Part shown: piece after piece, positions 15,015-24,185 of the stretch
How positions within the stretch are numbered: position 1 is the first letter of the stretch
Layout of the letters: each line of letters begins with the position of its first letter
IMG/VR virus record: IMGVR_UViG_3300012683_000012
Span: 1-44,751 of that record
Direction: 5' to 3' (one strand)
DNA: 44,751 nt
Source: a virus
The notes under the pieces: model-generated
Databases searched by the model: none
What the model was told of the DNA's origin: nothing
The model's input: the letters and a program-made list of their open reading frames with translations, nothing else
Translations under genes and position numbers: made by a program

Positions 15015-16615
15015 GAACCGCCGTTCAGCAGGCCGAGCGTCGGATGCCTGTGACGGTCCGCGAGAGCCTCACAGGGTCCCTTAACGCCACGAGGTCTGTC
15101 CCCGCCCCCGTTGGCGGCTGGAACGCCCGGGACGCCCTTGCGGAGATGAAGTCCACGGACGCCATCCGCCTGACTAATATCTTCCCCCGCCCGACCTACT
15201 GCGAAGTTCGTGGGGGCGCAACAAACTGGGCGACGGGGATGGCAGCCCTCGGCAAGAGCTTGATGCCCTGGAACGGTCCCACAGGATCGAACAAGCTGTT
15301 TAGCGGGACGAGCTCGGGGGTGTACAACGTCACCGCAAGCGGGGCGGTGGGCGCTGCCGAGACAGTGACCTGTACGAATGGGAAGCTGCAGCATGTTAAC
15401 TTCGCTGTGGCGTCGGGCGCGGAATATCTCATTGCGGCTAACGGCACGGACAAGATTCTCTACTACGACGGGACGACTTGGACGAATGTGGACGGAGGGA
15501 CCGTCCCTGCGATCACAGGTGTCACAACGACAAATATCATCCACGTCAATTCCTTCAAACAGCGCCTCTTCTTCATTGAGAAGTCGAAGCTCTCTTTCTG
15601 GTACCTCCCGGTCTCCTCTCTCGGAGGCGCCGCGGTCGAGTTCCCGATGAACCAGATCTTCTCCCGGGGTGGGTTCGTCATGGCGATGGGGACTTGGACG
15701 ATCGACAGCGGGACCGGGTCGGATGACCTCGCCGTGTTCGTGACCTCGGAGGGGGAGGCTGCGGTGTTCCAGGGGGATAATCCAGGGAGTGCCGCGGCGT
15801 GGAAGCTTGTGGGAGTGTTCTTCGTCGGGCGCCCGATCGGGCGGAGGTGCTTTACCAAGCTCGGCGGGGACATGATCCTTCTGATCGAGGGTGGGGCATA
15901 TCCGCTATCCCAAGCCCTCCTCACCGCCGCTATCGACCGTCAGAAAGCGATGACGAACAAGATCGAACAGGCCTTTACGACTGCGGCCCGCCTGTTCCAG
16001 TCCGTGTTTGGGTGGGACGCCACTGTGTATCCGGGTCAGAGTGCTGTCATCATCAATGTGCCTAACGTCGAGGGCGGGCTGCACTACCAGTACGTCATGA
16101 ACACGATTAACAAGTCGTGGTGCCAGTTCAGTGGATGGGATGCGGAGTGCTTCGCTGTGTTCAATGGGGAGCTATACTTCTGTCGGAGTGGCTCGAATGG
16201 CACAGCGAAGGCATGGACTGGACCGTCCGACTTCGGGGCGAACATTGTCACCGACGGGAAGCAAGCCTTCAACTACTTCGGCTCGGACGACCAGAAGCTC
16301 TTGAAGCTCGTTCGCCCGAATCTCATGCTGACCGGCCCAGTCTCCTTCCTCATCGGTGCAGACGCCGACTTCAACGACAGCCAGCCTATGGGCGTGGCCG
16401 CATACACTGTCGGGGCGAGCGCCCTGTGGGATGTTGCGATCTGGGATGTCGATGTCTGGAGCACAGACTTCATCCTCCAGAAGGACTGGAAAACCGCAGC
16501 CGCGGTGCCAGGGTTCTGCTTCGCCCTCCTGCTTCGGGTCGCGACGAACCAGGTTGGGATACAATGGGCCTCAACGGACTTCGTATTCGAGCGGGGAGTG
16601 GGGGGTGTGACGTGA
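15011..16615 (+). CDS. Tail hub / DNA stabilisation protein, P22 gp10-like
   Basis: This 534-residue protein starts at the ATG at 15011 (ATGA overlap); an open frame upstream reads antisense-like sequence through the adaptor gene and is not used. After an N-terminal arm come conserved phrases GGWNARDALAEMKSTDAIRL and FPRPTYCEVRGG, then repeated four-stranded blades (EYLIAANGTDKILYYDG, DLAVFVTSEGEAAVFQG, CFAVFNGELYFCRSGSNG) as in a beta-propeller. This organisation matches gp10-type tail proteins of P22-like phages. The stop overlaps the next GTG start. Confidence 0.75.
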   Translation: MRTAVQQAERRMPVTVRESLTGSLNATRSVPAPVGGWNARDALAEMKSTDAIRLTNIFPRPTYCEVRGGATNWATGMAALGKSLMPWNGPTGSNKLFSGTSSGVYNVTASGAVGAAETVTCTNGKLQHVNFAVASGAEYLIAANGTDKILYYDGTTWTNVDGGTVPAITGVTTTNIIHVNSFKQRLFFIEKSKLSFWYLPVSSLGGAAVEFPMNQIFSRGGFVMAMGTWTIDSGTGSDDLAVFVTSEGEAAVFQGDNPGSAAAWKLVGVFFVGRPIGRRCFTKLGGDMILLIEGGAYPLSQALLTAAIDRQKAMTNKIEQAFTTAARLFQSVFGWDATVYPGQSAVIINVPNVEGGLHYQYVMNTINKSWCQFSGWDAECFAVFNGELYFCRSGSNGTAKAWTGPSDFGANIVTDGKQAFNYFGSDDQKLLKLVRPNLMLTGPVSFLIGADADFNDSQPMGVAAYTVGASALWDVAIWDVDVWSTDFILQKDWKTAAAVPGFCFALLLRVATNQVGIQWASTDFVFERGVGGVT

Positions 16616-17088
16616 ACGGAGTCCTTCGCAATGGGGATATCATGCTGACCGAGCCCCGCGGGCCCCTCCTCGCATGGTTTTGTGCCCGTACAGGTCAGCC
16701 CCTTCAGGGATGGGAGAACGCTAGCATCATAGCGAGGGTGTCAGGGCTCCTGCCAGTCGTTGTTATCCTCTATAACCAGTTTCACCGCCCTGATATCTGG
16801 ATGCACGTCGCTGCCGAGCCTGGGAGGATCTGGTGTACGCCCGATTTCCTCGGGCACATCTTTGCATATCCTTTTGAGCAGCTCGGCTGTGGGCGCGTCA
16901 CTGCTCTCGTCTCCCGCTCGCACGCCCGGCTACGCAAGCTCGTCCTCCACCTCGGCTTCGTCGAGGAGGGGACCTTGAGGGAAGCACTCCCGACAGGAGA
17001 TGCTCTGATCGCATACGGAATGCTGCGGCGGGAATGCCGCTGGATTGGAGAGTCCGATGTCGAAGCCCAACGCACCCGCGCCGCCTGA
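16612..17088 (+). CDS. GNAT-fold acetyltransferase-like protein
   Basis: This 158-residue protein starts at GTG 16612, overlapping the hub stop as GTGA. The sequence runs through a GNAT-like order of strands and helices: WMHVAAEPGRIWCTPDFLGH, IFAYPFEQLGCGRVTALVSR, then HARLRKLVLHLGFVEEGTLR, where the 'LGF.EEG..R' phrase is typical of the C-terminal GNAT half. Phages often carry such a gene within the tail module, and its substrate is unknown. Its C-terminus overlaps the next gene by 32 bases. Confidence 0.7.
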   Translation: MNGVLRNGDIMLTEPRGPLLAWFCARTGQPLQGWENASIIARVSGLLPVVVILYNQFHRPDIWMHVAAEPGRIWCTPDFLGHIFAYPFEQLGCGRVTALVSRSHARLRKLVLHLGFVEEGTLREALPTGDALIAYGMLRRECRWIGESDVEAQRTRAA

Positions 17089-18079
17089 CTTCACTGGGGC
17101 GGCTGCCCAGACCGGCCAGAGCAATATCACGGCGGCGATTATTAACCGCTTGATGGGGATGCAAGGGTCGAATACACCTTGGGGCTCCCTCTCATTCAAC
17201 CAGACTGGGACGACCCATGTCGGGCCGAGTGGGGTTGCTCCGGGGTCGTCTTCCTCTGGAGGGGCTGACGTGTCGAGTGGGGGGTTCAATGGTAACTTTG
17301 GTGGTATCCTAGGCAATCTGCCTGGCCCTGCTGGTGCCAATGGCTTTAACATCCCTCAGTTTACCTCGACCGTTACGCTCTCCCCCGAGCAGCAGGCTAT
17401 CTTCAACCAGCAGCAGCAGAACCAGGCCCAGTCGGGCCAAGCGGCGGGCCAGCTCATCGAAGGCTTGGATACCAGCCCGATCAACTACAGCGGGATGCCC
17501 GCCCTCCCTTCTGGGGACCAGCTCAATGCGACCCGCCAGTCCGTCTCGGATGCGATCTATGGGAGGCAGGCTCGCTATCTCGACCCACAGTTCTCCCAAG
17601 CTGAGGATGCCGAGCGGACGCGCCTTGCGAACCAAGGGTTCGCTACCGGGACAGAGGGATTCTCCCGGGCGATGGGAGATTTCAACCTGTCGAAGCAGCG
17701 AGCCTACGCAGATGCGCGAGACGCCGCGACGAGCCAGGCCGGGGCGGAGGTCTCCCGAGACTACGGGATGGGACTTTCGTCCCGCCAGCAAGCCGTCTCG
17801 GAGGCGCTCTCGAAGCGCCAGCTCCCGCTCAACATGATCGCGGCCCTCCAAGGTGGGCAGCAAGTCGGGATGCCATCCTTCCCAGGAGCGCCCGGCGGGC
17901 AGGGTGTACCTGGAACGGACTATCTCGGCGCAGCCGGGCAGCAAGGACAGGCGAACCTCCAGAATTATGGGATACAGGCCGGGCAGTACAATAGTCAGAT
18001 GGGCGGGCTGTATGGGCTTGGGTCGATGGGGTTGATGTCCTACCTCATGAATGCCGCTCCTGCAATGGCGGCAGTATGA
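17057..18079 (+). CDS. Internal virion / ejection protein, Gln/Gly-rich
   Basis: This 340-residue protein starts at ATG 17057 with GGAG 6 bases upstream; a TTG four codons earlier is less likely. It is low-complexity: Gly/Ser-rich (residues 50-85), a Q-rich run near residues 105-125, then helices with small residues and repeated QQ (SSRQQAVSEALSKRQLPLNM). It ends with a hydrophobic stretch (GSMGLMSYLMNAAPAMAAV). In podoviruses, proteins like this at this position are stored in the head or tail and injected with DNA. Confidence 0.65.
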   Translation: MSKPNAPAPPDFTGAAAQTGQSNITAAIINRLMGMQGSNTPWGSLSFNQTGTTHVGPSGVAPGSSSSGGADVSSGGFNGNFGGILGNLPGPAGANGFNIPQFTSTVTLSPEQQAIFNQQQQNQAQSGQAAGQLIEGLDTSPINYSGMPALPSGDQLNATRQSVSDAIYGRQARYLDPQFSQAEDAERTRLANQGFATGTEGFSRAMGDFNLSKQRAYADARDAATSQAGAEVSRDYGMGLSSRQQAVSEALSKRQLPLNMIAALQGGQQVGMPSFPGAPGGQGVPGTDYLGAAGQQGQANLQNYGIQAGQYNSQMGGLYGLGSMGLMSYLMNAAPAMAAV

Positions 18080-18113
18080 GAAACCAAAAATCCCTGACGA
18101 ACCCATCATCGGA

Positions 18114-18125
18114 TATGGTATCATA
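18114..18125 (+). promoter_or_regulatory. TATGGTATCATA motif, site B
   Basis: This site occupies the 61-base gap between two ejection-protein genes. Flanks are CGGA before and GACGGTCACGA after, matching the other copies. If TATCAT (18119-18124) is a -10 box, the start would fall near 18131, about 10 bases before ATG 18141, and CTGACG at 18094-18099 could be a weak -35 with a long spacer. It may serve as an internal late promoter or a regulator site. Confidence 0.6.
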
Positions 18126-18140
18126 GACGGTCACGATATC

Positions 18141-19472
18141 ATGGCAGACACTCTCGACCCAAGAACTCAAGGCTATTCCGTCTCGCCCTACCCGCCCGAG
18201 CTCCAAGGAGAGGCGGCGGCGCTCCATCGTCGGCGGGCCCTCGCAGACATGCTTATGCTTCGGGCAATGCAGCCCATGCCCCAGCCCACAGGCTATGGTG
18301 GCATCCCTGTCCCAATCAGCCCCTTTGCGGGTCTCGCCCATATCGCCCAGACAGGGATTGGAGCGATGGCTGGGCAGGGTGTGGATCAAGGCGAAGCCGC
18401 CCTCGCAAATCGCTATTCCGAAGGGCTGCAAGGAGCGACCAAGCAGGTTACAGACCTGACAGGGCAGGGCAAGTTCGACGAGGCCTCTCAGGTAGCGAGC
18501 CGATGGCCCGCCCTCAAGGCGATTTCGGAGAAGCTCCTCGAGCGGCAGATCGCCCCAAGGCCGACTTATCATCCCTTCGAGACCGCCACACCGTCGGGCG
18601 AGCCCGCGACGAGCTTCTACGATCCAAATAACCCGCCTGAGGGAGCCGTCAAGAAGCCCTTCAAGATGGGCTTTGAGAACCTTAGCAATGTCGTGCAGCC
18701 CGTCAATCCCTACACTCAGACCGCACCCCTCCCCCGTGGCCTCGATCCAAATAGGGTCCCGACGCCTGAGGATGTGGAGGCAACCGCGAGGATGATCGCG
18801 GAGTATAGGATGCCAGGGTATACTGGGAACTCAGCAAGGTCGCTGGGCGCAGCCCTCACGATGCGTCGGGTCTCCGAGCTCAATCCTCAGTACGATGCTG
18901 CGATCTTCCCTGTCGCTAAGGCTGGCGAGATCAACTTCATCGAGAAGAACGGGCCGCAGATTCGGGCCTTCGGGACCCTCGCCCGTCACGTCGAGGCGGC
19001 GAAGGAGCTCTTCAAGACACTCGATAATCCAACCGACATCCCCCGTCTCAACCAAGCCCGCAACTTCTTCCAGCAAGAGTTCGGCGTTGCCGCGCCAACG
19101 CAGGTCAATCTCGCCAAGCAGTTCATCGCGGACGAGATGGCGAAGGCGGTCCTTACAGGACCAGGGGCGCTGGACGATAGGAAGCACTTCGCGGAGGCCC
19201 TCGCCCGCCATGCCAGCCAAGCCCAATTCGAGGGCGACCTCGACACGACGATGAAGTTTGCTGTCGAGCAGATGAAGGGACACGAGCAGCAGTACAAGTC
19301 CATGACGAAGAGCAATCGGGCAGACTTCCAGGAACGGTTCCTCGACCCTCAGATGCAGTCGATATACCGGAAGTATGGTGGTGGACGGAGGGCGAGCGAC
19401 CAGACTCCTGGCCTTCCTGACCCTGCCGCGATAGATGCTGAACTCGCCCGACGGAAGGCCGCTGGTGGCTGA
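18141..19472 (+). CDS. Internal virion / ejection protein
   Basis: This 443-residue protein starts at ATG 18141 (MADTLDPRTQGYSVSPYPPE); the frame is open 90 bases further upstream, but that part overlaps the previous gene and motif site B. There is no clear Shine-Dalgarno. The sequence is helical, with small repeats in the first 130 residues (RRALADMLMLRAMQPMPQPT) and a long helical C-terminal half (RLNQARNFFQQEFGVAAPTQ). The position and composition match the second ejection protein of podoviruses. Confidence 0.7.
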   Translation: MADTLDPRTQGYSVSPYPPELQGEAAALHRRRALADMLMLRAMQPMPQPTGYGGIPVPISPFAGLAHIAQTGIGAMAGQGVDQGEAALANRYSEGLQGATKQVTDLTGQGKFDEASQVASRWPALKAISEKLLERQIAPRPTYHPFETATPSGEPATSFYDPNNPPEGAVKKPFKMGFENLSNVVQPVNPYTQTAPLPRGLDPNRVPTPEDVEATARMIAEYRMPGYTGNSARSLGAALTMRRVSELNPQYDAAIFPVAKAGEINFIEKNGPQIRAFGTLARHVEAAKELFKTLDNPTDIPRLNQARNFFQQEFGVAAPTQVNLAKQFIADEMAKAVLTGPGALDDRKHFAEALARHASQAQFEGDLDTTMKFAVEQMKGHEQQYKSMTKSNRADFQERFLDPQMQSIYRKYGGGRRASDQTPGLPDPAAIDAELARRKAAGG

Positions 19473-21267
19473 CCTCTCCACCCTCTCAACGGAGGACCTC
19501 CTCGCCCTCAAGGGAGGGGATCTGTCCAAGGTCTCGACGGCGGGGTTGCAAGCGCTCAAGGGCCTTCAGTCCGGCCCCTCCGCAGCGGAGCGGGTTGCGA
19601 CAGACCCGATCTCGACAGGAGCTAGGGCGACCGCTGGCGCTACGCCCGCCGAGCTCATTGCGGGCAGCGCTCCCGGGCGGTTCCTCCTCGAACCCGCCCG
19701 CGGGCTGCTCGAACTCGGGAGCCATGTTGGACTGCCTGGAGGTGAGAGCGCCAAGGCGACAGGAGAACTGATCGGGCGCGGGCGTGAAGCCTATGGGGAC
19801 AAGGGCCTCGACATTGCGGGCATCGCTGGGCAGGTCGCCTCGCCCGCTGTCCTCAAGGCTGGCAAGCTCATCCCTGCGGGGGCGAGCCTTCTGCAGAAGG
19901 CTGTAGGGAGCGCCGCTACAGGAGCCGTGGCTGGTGCCACAACGCCGACGGCGGACAAGGGCGACTTCTGGAAGGAGAAGGGGATGCAGACTGGGACGGG
20001 CGCAGCGCTCGGAGCCGCCCTCCCGCCCGCGGGTGCCCTCGCGAAGGGGCTGTTCAGCACGGTATATAAAGCGTTCGAGCCTATCATCCCTGGAGGCCCG
20101 GAGGCCATCCTCGGGCGGTTCCAAGACAAGCTCCTTGGCTCAGCCAAGCAGAAGGTTGCACAGGCTTTGGCGTCCGCCCGCGAGCTTGTCCCTGGATCCC
20201 GCCCCACCGCGGGCGAAGCCGTAGCGGGCATCCCAGAGGCCTCCGCTCTTGCGGCCCATCAGAGGGCAGTATCTACCGCCCCTGCGGTGTCGGGGCAGTT
20301 CGTTGCCCGGGCGGGAGAGCAAGAAGGTGCGCGGGCTGCTGCCATTGGTGATATCGCCAAGACGTCCGCGGACCTTGCGGCGGCGGAGGCTGCGAGGGCA
20401 GGAGAGGCCGCAACGAACTATGGTAAGGCCTTCGTGGAGACGACTAAGGCCGATCCAACCCTCGCCAAGCTCGCGGAGGACCCTTTCTTCAAGCGGGCGA
20501 TACCCGACGCCATCGACCTCGCAGCGTCGAAGGGAATCAACGCGAAGGACAATCTCACCCAGTTCCTCCATTATGTCAAGGTCGGGCTGGACAAACAGCT
20601 TAGCCGAACAGGCGATACCGCCCTCGCCTCGACGGAGAAGGAGGCTGTGCAGGGCGTCAAGGCCAAGCTCACGGCTTGGATGGATGAGAAGAATCCAGCC
20701 TATGCTACGGCCCGCGCCCGCTTCTCCGAGATGAGCAAACCCATCAATCAGATGGAAATCGGGCAGGGACTCCAGGACAAGCTAGCTGCCCCCCTTGGCG
20801 CGAGTGAGAGGGCTGCGAGCTTCGCCTCCGCCGTTAGGAGTCCTGAGAGCCTGATCAAGTCCGAGGTAGGCGGGCCATCGCGGAGCCTCGCAGACATCCT
20901 CACACCCCAACAGCTTGGAGCGGTCAACGCCGTAGGCTCCGACCTTGGGCGTAAGGCCCAGTTCGAGCGGCTCGCCCGCGGGACGAACCTCGGAGGGACG
21001 GGAATGCAGCCCGAGAACCTCCTCCCGAATCTCCTCTCCCGCCCCGCGATGGTCGCTAACTATGTTGCGAAGAAGCTCGGGCACAACCTCGAAGATCGCG
21101 TGACGACCTTGGCGGGCCGCCAGTATCTCAATCCGCAGGAGCTTGCCGCCGCCCTAGCGGACAAACCGATCTCTGTGCGGAAGCGCCTGATCGACGAACT
21201 CCTCCAGCGGACAGGCTACCCAATCGTGTCGGGAGCACCGGCGGCCGCTGTCGCCCAACAATACTAG
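19465..21267 (+). CDS. Large internal virion / ejection protein
   Basis: About 600 residues long. I favour GTG 19465 with GGAAGG upstream over the TTG-type or ATG starts 30 bases earlier. Long Ala/Gly-rich stretches (GSAATGAVAGATTPTADKGD, GTGAALGAALPPAGALAKGL) could be membrane-active, and the C-terminal half is helical and charged. No lytic transglycosylase motif is seen, though such a domain sometimes occurs in this gene. It lies directly before the tail fibre. Confidence 0.7.
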   Translation: MADLSTLSTEDLLALKGGDLSKVSTAGLQALKGLQSGPSAAERVATDPISTGARATAGATPAELIAGSAPGRFLLEPARGLLELGSHVGLPGGESAKATGELIGRGREAYGDKGLDIAGIAGQVASPAVLKAGKLIPAGASLLQKAVGSAATGAVAGATTPTADKGDFWKEKGMQTGTGAALGAALPPAGALAKGLFSTVYKAFEPIIPGGPEAILGRFQDKLLGSAKQKVAQALASARELVPGSRPTAGEAVAGIPEASALAAHQRAVSTAPAVSGQFVARAGEQEGARAAAIGDIAKTSADLAAAEAARAGEAATNYGKAFVETTKADPTLAKLAEDPFFKRAIPDAIDLAASKGINAKDNLTQFLHYVKVGLDKQLSRTGDTALASTEKEAVQGVKAKLTAWMDEKNPAYATARARFSEMSKPINQMEIGQGLQDKLAAPLGASERAASFASAVRSPESLIKSEVGGPSRSLADILTPQQLGAVNAVGSDLGRKAQFERLARGTNLGGTGMQPENLLPNLLSRPAMVANYVAKKLGHNLEDRVTTLAGRQYLNPQELAAALADKPISVRKRLIDELLQRTGYPIVSGAPAAAVAQQY

Positions 21268-21276
21268 GACAACATT

Positions 21277-22587
21277 ATGCCTTTCTCGGGCGCAGGCGTT
21301 TACACTCCACCGGCGGCAGACTTCCCAGTCGTCACGCAGACGGTGATATCGTCCACACACTTCAATAATACGATCAATGATATCGCCACGGCGCTCTCGA
21401 CGTGCCTGACCAAGGACGGTCAGCAAACCGCGACGGCGAATATCAACTTCGGAGGGTTTCGAGCAACCAATGTTGGGATAACGGGGGTCGCGGGCAGCGT
21501 CGGGACGCCCGCGATCAATGTCTCAGACACTGGGACAGGGCTCTATCGCTCCGCGGCGAGCGAACTCGCGGTAACGGTGGCGGGGACGCAGAGAGGAAGA
21601 TTCGATGCGACTGGATTGATCGTCACAGGGGTGGGGACGTTCTCGGGCGCGACTTCGACGACAACGCTTACCGCCTCCACGAGCGTGGTGACGCCGCTGA
21701 TGGGAACGGGCACTGATGCTAGGTTTGATTTGCAAATAGGCGGGTCAAGTCGCTGGGCAATTTTCCCGTCCGCAGACAATTACGATCTTTACCCGTCTAA
21801 CGGAGACAATGTACAAAGCATAGGGCGCGCTGCAAATCGTATCAAGGCAGTCTTCACCCCTATCATCGACTCCGGCACCACCGGATCGCTGTCGCTCAGG
21901 ACGAACAATGGACAGACGCAAGTTAGCATCCGTGATCTTGCTGGAAATGCCTCGAATCAAGTTGTATTGGCTGGCGGAATTTCTACTCTTACTGTGCTCG
22001 TTGGGGCTGATGGTACAGATACAAACATTGGAATGCGCTTCGGCTCGAAGGGTGCCGGAGGCATGGAGTTTTTCACCGCCACGACAATAACGAGCGGGGC
22101 TCTTGCTGCCGGTTCGAAGCAGTTTGACGTTCTCCACACCGCCGCCGCAAACCGCAATATCACCGTCACCGGCTCCAACGGCGGGAACCCTACCATCTCG
22201 ACCACGGCGGGGAGCTTGGCGATTACGCCGAATGTGGTAATAGCAGGAACGACGCTACAAATTGGCACTAACCCCTCCGCTACAGGAGCTATATGCCTTC
22301 CGTACAGCAGCGGCTCGAGTTCAGCTATCTCAGCCCGAAACGCCGCAAACAGTGCAGACCTCCTTTTGATACACACTATTACTCTAAATGGTATCGCTGA
22401 TCTTGTGGGTATTGCAACCAGTGCAAGTAACGCTGGAATGTATGCCAAGGCGCGATCTGGAGGTGCAGCTCCTACAACTAGCGATCTCCAAGCAGGAAAT
22501 TGGACGGTATGGCGAGACACGGGCGGGGCAACGACGAAGCTCTACTACAACAACGCGGGCGCGATCCAGAGCGTCGCCCTAGCCTGA
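21277..22587 (+). CDS. Tail fibre protein
   Basis: This 436-residue protein begins with a virion-attachment-type region (FPVVTQTVISSTHFNNTIND, IATALSTCLTKDGQQTATAN), followed by the common fibre phrase 'NVSDTGTGLYRSAASELAVT' and a beta-rich shaft. The end, NWTVWRDTGGATTKLYYNNAG, is a standard fibre C-terminal cap. Bases about 21720-22500 are richer in A and T than the flanks and use different codons, which points to exchange of the receptor-binding part. It is the only fibre gene seen. Confidence 0.8.
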   Translation: MPFSGAGVYTPPAADFPVVTQTVISSTHFNNTINDIATALSTCLTKDGQQTATANINFGGFRATNVGITGVAGSVGTPAINVSDTGTGLYRSAASELAVTVAGTQRGRFDATGLIVTGVGTFSGATSTTTLTASTSVVTPLMGTGTDARFDLQIGGSSRWAIFPSADNYDLYPSNGDNVQSIGRAANRIKAVFTPIIDSGTTGSLSLRTNNGQTQVSIRDLAGNASNQVVLAGGISTLTVLVGADGTDTNIGMRFGSKGAGGMEFFTATTITSGALAAGSKQFDVLHTAAANRNITVTGSNGGNPTISTTAGSLAITPNVVIAGTTLQIGTNPSATGAICLPYSSGSSSAISARNAANSADLLLIHTITLNGIADLVGIATSASNAGMYAKARSGGAAPTTSDLQAGNWTVWRDTGGATTKLYYNNAGAIQSVALA

Positions 22588-23000
22588 TGGACCCCTTCGA
22601 CCCCTCCAAGCTTTGGCTCTCGCCCTCGGGCCTCCAGTCCTATCATACCGATCGGGCTGCAGGATACAATGAGAACAACACAGGCCTCGGTGCGGAGTAT
22701 GATATCTCCCCGAGGGCGAAGATCGCGGCGGGGCTGTTTCGGAACAGTGTGGATCGGGAGAGCCGCTATCTTGGAATGGCTCTGCTTGGGCGCCCGCTCG
22801 ATTCGATCGAGGGCTTGCGGGCGGGCCTGATGGCAGGAGCTATCAACGGCTACCCCGACATGCGCGGTGGGGGATTCTTCCCCATGCTCGCCCCGATGAT
22901 GTCCTACGAGGGGAAGAATGTCGGGCTGAACGTTATGGGCCTCCCCAAGGTGGGCAATATCTCCCCCGTCGTCGCGGCCCAGATGAAGGTCAGATTCTGA
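22587..23000 (+). CDS. Small beta-barrel-like protein
   Basis: This 137-residue protein is coupled to the fibre gene by TGATG. It shows alternating strands with glycine and aromatic residues: SYHTDRAAGYNENNTGLGAE, YDISPRAKIAAGLFRNSVDR, LRAGLMAGAINGY, and ends KVRF. Strands of this length and a C-terminal aromatic residue resemble an eight-stranded outer-membrane-type barrel. No signal peptide is visible. Its place just before membrane genes suggests a host-envelope or receptor-modifying role, which is inference. Confidence 0.6.
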   Translation: MDPFDPSKLWLSPSGLQSYHTDRAAGYNENNTGLGAEYDISPRAKIAAGLFRNSVDRESRYLGMALLGRPLDSIEGLRAGLMAGAINGYPDMRGGGFFPMLAPMMSYEGKNVGLNVMGLPKVGNISPVVAAQMKVRF

Positions 23001-23230
23001 TGTTATCCCTGACAGATCTCCTCTCCATCCTTGGCGTGTTCACAGCGGCGATCATCGCTGCCCTCGGGGCGGTTTGGATTGAGCTCAGGTCGATTCGGAA
23101 GCGCTTGCACAAGCTCGAGGGTGTGGGGACATTCGCGGTGGAGGTCCTCCAGAAGTATAGGCTCCTGCGGAGGGAGGATCGGGACCCTATGCTCGACAAT
23201 GGGCTGGACAAGCTTAGGAAGGAGCCATGA
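23000..23230 (+). CDS. Small membrane protein with coiled tail
   Basis: This 76-residue protein starts at a TGATG overlap. Residues 1-26 are a membrane segment (LTDLLSILGVFTAAIIAALG), followed by a basic helix (ELRSIRKRLHKLEGV). This N-out single-span layout is common among class III holins and spanin-like accessories. It overlaps the DUF5675 gene by 4 bases. The holin role is tentative. Confidence 0.6.
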   Translation: MLSLTDLLSILGVFTAAIIAALGAVWIELRSIRKRLHKLEGVGTFAVEVLQKYRLLRREDRDPMLDNGLDKLRKEP

Positions 23231-23841
23231 AGCTCCGACTCGACCCTCTAGCCCACAGCCCGCGCTCGACGATCTCCCGACTGTTCGTCAACGAGGTCTT
23301 CGAGTGCTTCGTCCTCGAGCCGCCCGACCCTATCCCCGCCGGGACCTATGAGATCAAGCTCCAGCCTTCCGCCCGCTTTCACCGCCCGATGCCCTTCCTC
23401 CAAAACGTGCCCGAGCACACCGGCATCGAGATCCACTGGGGCAATACCGCCGAGGACACGAAGGATTGCCTCATCGTCGGGCAGAACACCACGCCCGACT
23501 TCGTTGGGGAGTCCGTCGCCGCTTTCAACGCTCTCTTCACCAAGCTCGAAGAGACCAACCCCATCACCATCGAGATTACACGACAGGCTATCCTGCCTGC
23601 CGCGCCACCAGTGGAGGAATTGAAAGGAACCCTGCCTATGGCAGACCCCGTCCCCGCCCCAAAGCTCCAACTTACCAACCACGCCCCTGTAACGGCGACC
23701 TTGCTCGCCAGCGCAGTTACCTCCGTTGCGCTCACTCTGATGAAGGCGAAGTATGGCCTAGACCTTAACGGTCAAGAGGCCAATATCACCATCATCGTTG
23801 GGGCGATTATCGGATACCTCACGAAAGGACAGACACAATGA
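23227..23841 (+). CDS. DUF5675 protein fused to a holin-like tail
   Basis: This 204-residue protein has a DUF5675 domain at residues 1-88: FECFVLEPPDPIPAGTYEIK, a 'FLQNVPEHTGIEIHWGNT' segment and EDTKDCLIVGQ. After a Pro-rich linker comes a hydrophobic C-terminal part (VTATLLASAVTSVALTLMKA, ANITIIVGAIIGYLTKG) with about two membrane spans. An internal ATG at 23638 (residue 138) has AAAGGAA upstream and could yield the membrane part alone (67 residues). DUF5675 proteins recur in lysis modules; catalytic activity is not proven. Confidence 0.75.
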   Translation: MKLRLDPLAHSPRSTISRLFVNEVFECFVLEPPDPIPAGTYEIKLQPSARFHRPMPFLQNVPEHTGIEIHWGNTAEDTKDCLIVGQNTTPDFVGESVAAFNALFTKLEETNPITIEITRQAILPAAPPVEELKGTLPMADPVPAPKLQLTNHAPVTATLLASAVTSVALTLMKAKYGLDLNGQEANITIIVGAIIGYLTKGQTQ

Positions 23842-24182
23842 GAACCCTCCGACTCCACGCCGCAGTATGGGCTCTGGCCGTCTTGACGGCCTGCGCCGCC
23901 CTCGGCCTCCCGACAGCCGAGACGTTCAACCAGAAGCTCGCCGTAGGGTATGGGACTGTGACCGCCATCCGCAACAGCGCCACAACCCTCGTCACAGCGG
24001 GTAAGCTCTCGCCCGATGATGCCCAGAACGTCCAGACCCAAGCCGACACCGCCCGCAGCGCGCTCGACCTCGCCCGGACAGCATACCGTTCAGGGGATAC
24101 AGCGGGCGCCACAACCAAGCTCGATACCACCGCTACGGTCCTTCGAGCTCTGCAAGCTTACCTCGCATCGAAAGGAGCATAA
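23838..24182 (+). CDS. Phage lipoprotein (possible outer-membrane spanin-like)
   Basis: This 114-residue protein overlaps the previous stop as ATGA. The N-terminus is a lipoprotein signal: MRTLRLHAAVWALAVLTAC with lipobox LTAC and Cys 19 as acyl acceptor. The mature part is helical and rich in T, A and D (NSATTLVTAGKLSPDDAQNV). Lysis modules of Gram-negative phages carry outer-membrane spanins with this signal, but the mature part lacks the usual Pro-rich character, so the spanin role is uncertain. Confidence 0.65.
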   Translation: MRTLRLHAAVWALAVLTACAALGLPTAETFNQKLAVGYGTVTAIRNSATTLVTAGKLSPDDAQNVQTQADTARSALDLARTAYRSGDTAGATTKLDTTATVLRALQAYLASKGA

Positions 24183-24185
24183 TCC

